Assembly (NCBI GenBank): GCA_943326655.2
Contig: CALPUC020000006.1
Location: forward strand, 1 to 15,713
Length of the DNA: 15,713 bases
Direction of reading: 5' to 3'
From: Rhodoluna limnophila
Lineage (GTDB): Bacteria > Actinomycetota > Actinomycetes > Actinomycetales > Microbacteriaceae
Below are positions 7,524-12,156 of the stretch, piece by piece; positions within the stretch are counted from its first letter, which is position 1, and every line of letters starts with the position of its first letter. The notes beneath the pieces are model-generated. The model did no database searches and was not told where the DNA came from. It was given only the letters and a program-made list of their open reading frames with translations. The translations under genes and the position numbers were made by a program.

Positions 7524-7721
7524 TTACAGATTTCGCACCTGATGCGGCAGCGTGAACAGATCCCAAAGCAGCCCTACACCCAATAAACCAAAGGTGAAGA
7601 GCCAAACAACGCCCTTCCAAATGTTCCCCAAATAGAAGTGCTGAATTCCGCACACTCCAATAAAGGAGAACAACATGAAGAAGTAGGCGGCGCCTACCGA
7701 TTTGTTTGAATAACTGGTCAC
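7524..7721 (-). CDS. TM2-domain small membrane protein
   Basis: A 65-residue protein made almost wholly of one TM2 domain: KSVGAAYFFMLFSF starts the first membrane helix, then a short turn with the family's G-x-x-x-FYLG core (GIQHFYLGN, about 25-33), and a second helix GVVWLFTFGLLGVGLLWDLF ending in the typical WDLF. TM2 proteins are small integral membrane proteins without a settled bacterial function. The GTG start at 7721 is chosen because AAAGGAGCT (7735-7727) lies 5 nt upstream; a longer open frame exists, but it runs inside the preceding gene. Only 1 nt separates it from the upstream stop, and its ribosome binding site lies in the last codons of that gene, so the two are translationally coupled. 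Confidence 0.85.
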   Translation of the reverse strand: MTSYSNKSVGAAYFFMLFSFIGVCGIQHFYLGNIWKGVVWLFTFGLLGVGLLWDLFTLPHQVRNL

Positions 7722-7722
7722 G

Positions 7723-8421
7723 TTAGAGCTCCTTTGAAGTTGGGTTTCGTATCGCATGGCTAGCTTCGAGTATTTTGCTGGTAGCGTCAATAATCTTTTT
7801 TGCAGTTGCCTGTAAACCAGGATGAGCAATTCCATTTTTTTCAAAAGCATTTACTAATTCCGATTGCAATACATCCTTGGCGGCAATCACCGATGATACG
7901 TCGACACCTGCTTTTCGGATTGGGGCCAGTTTTCCTTTGTCTGGAAGCAAAGCAGCGATGGCTGCTGCGATTCGCGCTGCAGTTTCAACTTTCTTCAAAA
8001 CTTTCCGAGCTTTATTCAGCTTTCTAGTGTTTTCGATCAGTTTCATGCACTTTCGACGAGCAGTGACGTCGACTTCTAATCCCCCACTGAGTTCGAGAGC
8101 AACGCAAACATAGAGAGTTAAGCTGTCAACCAAGAAGTCAGTGTTCGGGTTTGTTTTCGCCGTCTCTTGTACTTGGTTTTTCATGTATTCCATGAGTTCG
8201 TCTGAAGTATCTTCAGGGAATTCAATTTTCAGTTCTTCCACATATTTCTTGGCGACAACCCTTGAGGCCTCGTAAATGGAATCCCAACGGGCGAACCGCG
8301 CGTCTCTTGATTTCTGAATCCGAGCAGCCGGAGCCCCAGCCACATTTGCGATGCTCTTCCGAACTGTAACCGCCAATGCGCCGATTCTGCTAATTGCAGT
8401 CTGTTCTTTGTTTTTCCCCAT
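7723..8421 (-). CDS. Unrecognised helical protein, partner of the TM2 gene
   Basis: A 232-residue protein that I do not recognise. It is rich in Ala, Lys, Glu and Val and appears almost entirely alpha-helical. The first 45 residues are strongly basic (KKxx- and Arg-rich, including RIQKSRDARFARWD), the middle is acidic (EFPEDTSDELMEYMK), then a hydrophobic stretch (LTLYVCVALELSG) and an amphipathic run KKVETAARIAAAIAALLP follow. There is no signal peptide and no clear transmembrane helix, so it is probably cytoplasmic, perhaps membrane-associated. The ATG at 8421 follows a leaderless promoter. The gene is coupled to the TM2 gene, suggesting that the two products act together. Its Lys/Ile-rich codons and A/T-rich look differ somewhat from neighbours such as serS, a mild hint of separate ancestry. 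It is a real gene because of its open length, promoter and coupling. Confidence 0.72.
   Translation of the reverse strand: MGKNKEQTAISRIGALAVTVRKSIANVAGAPAARIQKSRDARFARWDSIYEASRVVAKKYVEELKIEFPEDTSDELMEYMKNQVQETAKTNPNTDFLVDSLTLYVCVALELSGGLEVDVTARRKCMKLIENTRKLNKARKVLKKVETAARIAAAIAALLPDKGKLAPIRKAGVDVSSVIAAKDVLQSELVNAFEKNGIAHPGLQATAKKIIDATSKILEASHAIRNPTSKEL
7727..7735 (-). promoter_or_regulatory. Strong ribosome binding site of the TM2 gene
   Basis: AAAGGAGCT on the minus strand (7735-7727) is a near-perfect Shine-Dalgarno, 5 nt before the GTG at 7721. It is embedded in the codons for the final Ser-Lys-Glu-Leu of the upstream protein. It fixes the start and shows that the longer open frame is not used. 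Confidence 0.8.
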
Positions 8422-8433
8422 TCGGCAACTCTA
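8419..8433 (-). promoter_or_regulatory. Leaderless promoter of the 232-residue protein gene
   Basis: On the minus strand TAGAGT (8433-8428) is followed by 6 nt (TGCCGA) and ATG at 8421, so transcription should begin at or next to the start codon. No Shine-Dalgarno is visible before this ATG. It faces away from the EamA-gene promoter in a 53-bp divergent space. Confidence 0.55.
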
Positions 8434-8462
8434 GCAAGGGCCAAAGCGGACATACCTAAAAG

Positions 8463-8477
8463 TAGGATTGATAAATG
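8463..8477 (+). promoter_or_regulatory. Leaderless promoter of the EamA transporter gene
   Basis: TAGGAT (8463-8468) is followed by 6 nt (TGATAA) and ATG 8475, the same geometry as at several other genes here. The -35 region has no good match. Confidence 0.52.
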
Positions 8478-9368
8478 TCTACCAAACCGTCCATGCGTTT
8501 CAGTGCGGGCGATTTCATGCTTTTGGTCGTTGCCGGCTTTTGGGGCGCAACCTACCTGGTTGTGAAAGACCTCGGTAATGCTGGGTCAATCGGCGGGATG
8601 ATGGCAATCCGCTTTGTGATTGCCGCGGCAGCTCTCTGGCTCTACTGGCTCTATAAGAGAGACCGGTTTCAGAAGCAAGAGTGGATCATGGGGATCGCGT
8701 TCGGGATTAGCCAAACCGTGGTTCTAAACCTTGAGGCCTACAGCGTGCACTTCACTTCTGCAACAAACGGCGGACTGATTATTGCGCTGGCCATAATCAC
8801 CGTTCCGATTCTCGAGAGTGCTTGGCGAAAGAACTGGCTGCCTTACAAGTTCTTTATTGCCACGAGCGTTGCTCTCATCGGCCTTTTCATGCTCATCATG
8901 GGAAATGGCTTCGTTGAACCAAACATTGGCGACCTTCTTATGTTCATCGCGATGATTCTTCGCACCTTCCACTTTGTGATTCTGGGTCGCCTAACGCAAG
9001 GGAAGTCTTACTCCCCGGTGAACCTGACCACGGTGATGGTTTCAACCTCGGGCTTGATCATGTTCCTTTACAACCCAGCGGACGCATTCAACACTGCCGC
9101 TAACTACAACGCTGGCAACTGGACGTCGATGTTGTTCCTGGCTCTTCTTTGCACGTCATTCGCATTCATCGGCATGAACTGGGCTGTTAAGCACACGTCG
9201 GCTTCCAGAGCCAGTTTGCTACTGGGAACCGAACCGGTTTGGGCAACTATTCTCGCCGTGACTATCGGCAGCGAACTTATTGGCCCATTTGGTGCCATCG
9301 GCGCAGTGATGGTTATTGGAGCCACCTACTGGGGTCAGTCAATCGAAACTAAACACAGGACGAAATGA
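8475..9368 (+). CDS. EamA/DMT-family transporter
   Basis: A 297-residue inner-membrane protein with about ten hydrophobic helices in two repeated halves, the layout of the drug/metabolite transporter superfamily (EamA). The first half opens with LLVVAGFWGATYLVVKDLG, where the W-G-x-x-Y/F pattern in the first helix is typical. The second repeat ends with the family-like pattern SRASLLLGTEPVWATILAVTIGSE (a short stretch of which is the hallmark E-P-V helix) followed by a last helix GAIGAVMVIGATYWGQS. Such proteins export or import amino acids, metabolites or drugs; the substrate cannot be read from the sequence. Its stop overlaps the next start by 4 bp (ATGA), so it forms an operon with the HAD phosphatase. 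Confidence 0.92.
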   Translation: MSTKPSMRFSAGDFMLLVVAGFWGATYLVVKDLGNAGSIGGMMAIRFVIAAAALWLYWLYKRDRFQKQEWIMGIAFGISQTVVLNLEAYSVHFTSATNGGLIIALAIITVPILESAWRKNWLPYKFFIATSVALIGLFMLIMGNGFVEPNIGDLLMFIAMILRTFHFVILGRLTQGKSYSPVNLTTVMVSTSGLIMFLYNPADAFNTAANYNAGNWTSMLFLALLCTSFAFIGMNWAVKHTSASRASLLLGTEPVWATILAVTIGSELIGPFGAIGAVMVIGATYWGQSIETKHRTK

Positions 9369-10021
9369 CCAACTACACGACAGTTCTCTGGGACCTAGAC
9401 GGCACAATCATCGACTCGGCACCAGGGGTTTTTGAGTCGTTTCACCACACCTTCAAAACGCTCGGTCTTCCAGACGTTGATGATGAGACCCTGAGAACCT
9501 TTATGGGCCCACCGCTTTCGGACACCTTCAGCAAAACCCTGGGCTTTGATGCTGCCCTAACCGAGAAGTGTCTCTTCACCTACCGCGACTACTACCTGAA
9601 CCAAGGTGGTGCTCTCAATTGCACTCTCTACCCCGGCGTGCTTGAAGTTATCGCTAAGAGTCAGGCGGCTGGCGTTACCAATTCTCTTGCCACATCAAAA
9701 GGGGAATCGGGAACCGTCCTGGTTGGAGAGCATTACGACTTTCTAAAATACTTCGATGTCCTAGGAACGGCTTCTAACGATAGATCCAGAAGCGCCAAGG
9801 CAGACGTTATCTCTTATGCCTACGAAGGACTAAAGAAAATCAATGCCGACCTTACGAAAGTCATTCTGATCGGCGACCGAATTCACGATGTTGAAGGCGC
9901 GCGAGACCACGGCATTGAAGTGTGTTTGGTTCAATGGGGTTTCGGAGACGAAGCCGAATGGGCCGAAGCCGACTATTTGGTTAGCAACACTGAAGAGCTT
10001 GAAGAACTACTAAGGCTTTAG
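9365..10021 (+). CDS. HAD phosphatase, phosphoglycolate-phosphatase-like
   Basis: A 218-residue cytoplasmic HAD subfamily I hydrolase. Motif I is LWDLDGTIIDS (Asp10 nucleophile, Asp12 acid), followed by a four-helix cap (about 16-80). Motif II is LATSKGES, a Lys in SAKADV supplies motif III, and motif IV is LIGDRIHDVEGA (about 168-179). It resembles Gph/PGP and the broader Gph-like group, which hydrolyse 2-phosphoglycolate or other small phosphate esters. It is translated from ATG 9365 overlapping the transporter stop, with AGGA just upstream. Its 3' end overlaps the opposing SOUL gene by 12 bp. Phosphoglycolate is only a guess as substrate; this group is known for broad or reassigned specificity. 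Confidence 0.9.
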   Translation: MTNYTTVLWDLDGTIIDSAPGVFESFHHTFKTLGLPDVDDETLRTFMGPPLSDTFSKTLGFDAALTEKCLFTYRDYYLNQGGALNCTLYPGVLEVIAKSQAAGVTNSLATSKGESGTVLVGEHYDFLKYFDVLGTASNDRSRSAKADVISYAYEGLKKINADLTKVILIGDRIHDVEGARDHGIEVCLVQWGFGDEAEWAEADYLVSNTEELEELLRL

Positions 10022-10528
10022 GCGAACCAGAACTTCGTTCCGCCTCAGAAACGCGGGCATGAATGGAGGGTTATAACGAGCACTTGTTAGCGGCCCATCG
10101 GTTACTAGGCCCAACTTCTCAACAGCGCTCAGAAGCTCTCGGCCCTTTGACTCCAATTTGTCATCGCTCCAAGCGCCGGAATAAACCAGGGCCGCGTATT
10201 TGCCAGCTGGAACTTTGCGAATAGCAATCGACGAATTCGTTGGCACTGGGATCGATCCCAGCGAAACGTCTTTGGGAACCACGAAAGAAATCAACCATCC
10301 AGTCTCGGCAGCAGTCTGTTGAACCGGTGAAGTCATTTCAATTTTCTGGTTTGACGAGTTATCACCACTGATGTAGTTGAACAATCTTCGGAATGCAACG
10401 CTCGAAGCCATGGAAAGATCTGCCTCGGTTTTCACATGGCACTCTGCGACCCAGTATTCGTCGTAGTCGCGCACTTCAATACCGTTGGAAGAGGTAAGAA
10501 CTCGGTACTCGGGTTTTTCTATAGCCAT
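10010..10528 (-). CDS. SOUL/HBP family heme-binding-type protein
   Basis: A 172-residue soluble protein of the SOUL/p22HBP family. Family marks are the opening EKPEYRVLTSSNGIEVRDYD (Y-x-V-x-x-x-x-G-x-E-x-R-x-Y), AFRRLFNYISGDN, KIEMTSPVQQ (the very conserved M-T-x-P-V), FVVPKDVSL, and the C-terminal ARYNPPFMPAFLRRNEVLV (Y-x-P-P-x-x-P-x-x-R-N-E). There is no signal peptide, so it acts in the cytoplasm. Some members bind tetrapyrroles, but many bacterial ones are uncharacterised, so heme binding is inferred from the family only. ATG 10528 follows a TAGGCT-N6-ATG leaderless promoter. It stands alone on its strand between the HAD gene and tRNA-Arg. Confidence 0.92.
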   Translation of the reverse strand: MAIEKPEYRVLTSSNGIEVRDYDEYWVAECHVKTEADLSMASSVAFRRLFNYISGDNSSNQKIEMTSPVQQTAAETGWLISFVVPKDVSLGSIPVPTNSSIAIRKVPAGKYAALVYSGAWSDDKLESKGRELLSAVEKLGLVTDGPLTSARYNPPFMPAFLRRNEVLVRLKP

Positions 10529-10540
10529 ACCCTGAGCCTA
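10526..10540 (-). promoter_or_regulatory. Leaderless promoter of the SOUL gene
   Basis: On the minus strand TAGGCT (10540-10535) is followed by 6 nt (CAGGGT) and ATG at 10528. The predicted transcript starts at the ATG. The AGGG in the 6-nt gap is too close to act as a Shine-Dalgarno. Confidence 0.52.
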
Positions 10541-10564
10541 ACTCCCACTAGCGCATGACAACCC

Positions 10565-10583
10565 AATCGGCTAAACTAATGCA
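10565..10583 (+). promoter_or_regulatory. tRNA-Arg promoter, -10 region
   Basis: AATCGGCTAAACT (10565-10577) with -10 hexamer TAAACT (10572-10577) repeats the 13 bases found before tRNA-Ser. The predicted start is near 10584, where a GTTGC-TTCAA-GCAAC hairpin (10584-10598) forms in the pre-tRNA leader. Confidence 0.6.
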
Positions 10584-10604
10584 GTTGCTTCAAGCAACAC
10601 CCAA

Positions 10605-10677
10605 GCGTTTGTAGCTCAACGGATAGAGCATCTGACTACGGATCAGAAGGTTGGGGGTTCGAGTCCCTCCAAGCGCA
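10605..10677 (+). tRNA. tRNA-Arg (anticodon ACG)
   Basis: A 73-nt tRNA. The acceptor GCGTTTG (10605-10611) pairs with CAAGCGC (10670-10676), with discriminator A at 10677. The anticodon arm is TCTGA, loop CTACGGA, TCAGA, giving ACG; the first base is expected to be edited to inosine by TadA so that CGU, CGC and CGA are read. The T arm is GGGGG, TTCGAGT, CCCTC. The 3' CCA is not encoded. Confidence 0.97.
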
Positions 10678-10679
10678 CG

Positions 10680-10715
10680 AAAACCCCGCAGGATCTCACG
10701 TCCGCGGGGTTTTTT
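10680..10715 (+). terminator. Terminator after tRNA-Arg, probably bidirectional
   Basis: AAAACCCCGC (10680-10689) pairs with GCGGGGTTTT (10704-10713), and a GGA/TCC pair extends the stem inwards past one unpaired A. The U-run is 10710-10715. The A-run on the left arm gives a U-run on the other strand, so the same hairpin can end the permease mRNA, whose stop is 17 bp away. Confidence 0.92.
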
Positions 10716-10731
10716 CTCGTCTCTGGGTTGA

Positions 10732-11700
10732 TTACAGGATCGCAGTGAAGGTTTGCGAGAGCCAGAAATAAGTTGGCAGACCAATCGCTAGGTTGAAGGG
10801 GAATGTGATTCCCAGGCTGGCTGTGATAGGCACCGAATGGTTTGCGGTGGGTAGGGCGATTGACACGGCGGCGGGTGCTGCGATGTAAGAAGCGCTGGCA
10901 CATAGAACCGCCAATGCTGTTGCGCCGCCTGGTGAGAGACCAATCGCGGAGCCGGCTAGAGCGCCGAGGCTGCCTCCGATTAGCGGCATCACGATTGCAA
11001 ATCCAACCAGGGTGGGGCCGAGTTCTTTGAAGTGTTTGAAGTTCTTGCCGGCTTGAATGCCGAGTGTTAGTAGAAACAGTGTCAACAATCCAGCCTGAGC
11101 GTCGACGAATAGGGTTTTGACGCTTTCGTAGCCTTTGGGCCCGGCTATGTAACCCATGATCACGCCTCCGAGGAGCAGTAGAACCGTCTTGCCAAGGAGC
11201 ACTTCCTTCAGCAGTTCGCGATTCTTTAGGGCAGAGAACCCGCCCATGGCTAGGAGGATGCCAATCAAGAGACCGGGAACCTCCATTACCACCAGAAGAG
11301 TGGTCACTACGCCCTCGTATTCGATTTTCGCGCTGTCGAGGAAAACGAGTGCGGCGGTGAAGGTGACGAGAGAGGTTGAACCGTAGTGCGCAGCTATCGA
11401 ACCTCGGTCGATTAGTGAGAGTCTGGGGACGAGTTTCAGAATTGCGAACGCTATTAGCGGGATCAGACAGCCCAGTAATAGGGTCGTTGCAATCGGTAGA
11501 CCAGAACCACTGAGCCCGGTTTTCTGAAGCGCGAAACCACCTTTTAGGCCGATTGCCAGAAGCAAGACGAAGGAGATGATTTCGACTGCACTCTTAGAAA
11601 CCCCAATGTCTGCCTTTATGCGGCTCGCTAGAATTCCCAGAGCGAAGGCCAGCACGGGGACGCTGGTGAGGCTTGAAATTGCTATGTCTAAAGAATTCAT
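10732..11700 (-). CDS. sbtA: SbtA-type sodium-dependent bicarbonate transport family permease
   Basis: A 322-residue inner-membrane protein with about ten hydrophobic helices, matching the SbtA/DUF897 family. Key stretches are LLLAIGLKGGFALQ early on, AAHYGSTSLVTFTAALVFL in the first half, and the mirrored ASASYIAAPAAVSIALPTAN followed by ITASLGITFPFNLAIGLP in the second half. These two Ser-rich broken-helix regions form the substrate and sodium site in characterised cyanobacterial SbtA. It is a short form typical of non-cyanobacteria, lacking the long cytoplasmic loop. ATG 11700 is chosen over an in-frame GTG at 11709, because the GTG would lie inside the -10 box. No SbtB (PII-like) gene is nearby; a divergent wHTH gene lies instead. 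Bicarbonate as substrate is a family-level inference; other small anions are possible. Confidence 0.85.
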   Translation of the reverse strand: MNSLDIAISSLTSVPVLAFALGILASRIKADIGVSKSAVEIISFVLLLAIGLKGGFALQKTGLSGSGLPIATTLLLGCLIPLIAFAILKLVPRLSLIDRGSIAAHYGSTSLVTFTAALVFLDSAKIEYEGVVTTLLVVMEVPGLLIGILLAMGGFSALKNRELLKEVLLGKTVLLLLGGVIMGYIAGPKGYESVKTLFVDAQAGLLTLFLLTLGIQAGKNFKHFKELGPTLVGFAIVMPLIGGSLGALAGSAIGLSPGGATALAVLCASASYIAAPAAVSIALPTANHSVPITASLGITFPFNLAIGLPTYFWLSQTFTAIL

Positions 11701-11757
11701 GATTTTCACTATACAAGAAGAAAAATACCGCTATTCCAATTCCGCTATAGTTGACAA
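11701..11757. promoter_or_regulatory. Divergent promoter region with direct-repeat candidate operator
   Basis: The 57 bp between the two start codons carries TATAGT on each strand: 11746-11751 (+), 6 nt before ATG 11758, and 11713-11708 (-), 7 nt before ATG 11700. Both mRNAs are predicted to be leaderless. CCGCTAT occurs twice in direct orientation (11728-11734 and 11742-11748, 14 bp apart); the second copy overlaps the plus-strand -10 box. This spacing (about 1.3 helical turns) could suit a winged-helix regulator, most simply the divergent gene product controlling itself and the permease. Confidence 0.55.
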
Positions 11758-12030
11758 ATGAATTGGACATTCCTGAGTAACCACGGTCACGTTGTCGTGC
11801 AAATTAGTAAACAGCCTGACGTCAAACTGACGGAACTGGCAACTCGTGTGGGAATCACCGAGCGCAGAGTTCGCGAAATAATTTCCGACCTCCGCGAAGC
11901 AGGGTATCTCGAAGTCACCAAGTCCGGCCGAAGAAACAGCTACGTGCTTATTGAAAAAAAGCCACTGCGTCACAGTGCGGAATCCACCCACACCCTGGCC
12001 GAACTGTTGGCAATATTCCAAGCAATGTGA
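11758..12030 (+). CDS. Small winged helix-turn-helix transcriptional regulator
   Basis: A 90-residue DNA-binding protein of the compact MarR/ArsR-like wHTH type. Helices 2-3 of the HTH are KLTELATRVGITERRVREII (about 23-42), followed by SDLREAGYLEVTKSGRRNSYVL, where the beta wing carries the basic SGRRN turn. The opening MNWTFLSNHGHVVVQIS and the ending ESTHTLAELLAIF are characteristic of a small wHTH family seen often in Actinobacteria. There is no separate ligand domain, so any effector must bind the wHTH itself or act indirectly. It is divergent from the SbtA-like gene, which makes that gene the obvious target. The ATG lies 6 nt after TATAGT and has no Shine-Dalgarno. Confidence 0.88.
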   Translation: MNWTFLSNHGHVVVQISKQPDVKLTELATRVGITERRVREIISDLREAGYLEVTKSGRRNSYVLIEKKPLRHSAESTHTLAELLAIFQAM

Positions 12031-12117
12031 CAAGTTTCATGGAAACGCTCCGCAATGGATCGCGGTCAAAGTTTCCTCTAGAACCGCTCTAAACTTCTAT
12101 TGCGCAACACTCATTTT

Positions 12118-12156
12118 TTGACAGGAACAACCGAATGGTCTTTCAATTAGCTCATG
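12118..12156 (+). promoter_or_regulatory. Candidate promoter of the acyltransferase gene
   Basis: A perfect -35 hexamer TTGACA (12118-12123) is followed 18 nt later by a weak -10 TTCAAT (12142-12147) and, after 6 nt, by ATG 12154. This again gives leaderless geometry, here with a strong -35 and weak -10. A TAAACT at 12090-12095 is an alternative -10. The rest of 12031-12153 holds no gene; a GTTTC-ATG-GAAAC inverted repeat lies at 12034-12046. Confidence 0.4.

Noticed and set aside
7722..7850. 43-residue N-terminal extension of the TM2 protein.
   Set aside because: It overlaps the 232-residue gene; the strong ribosome binding site and GTG at 7721 give a complete TM2 domain.
10590..10903. Two minus-strand open frames, with peptides such as GGTRTPNLLIRSQMLYPLS and RLEGLEPPTF.
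   Set aside because: They are antisense to tRNA-Arg and its terminator. This peptide is a well-known false protein produced by translating the reverse strand of tRNA genes. The second also runs into the 3' end of the permease gene.
11701..11709. GTG start three codons upstream for the SbtA-like permease.
   Set aside because: The GTG overlaps the minus-strand TATAGT, so it would not be inside the mRNA; ATG 11700 fits the promoter.
12034..12046. GTTTC-ATG-GAAAC inverted repeat after the wHTH gene.
   Set aside because: The arms are only 5 bp, there is no U-run for a terminator, and there is no second copy in the window to support an operator.
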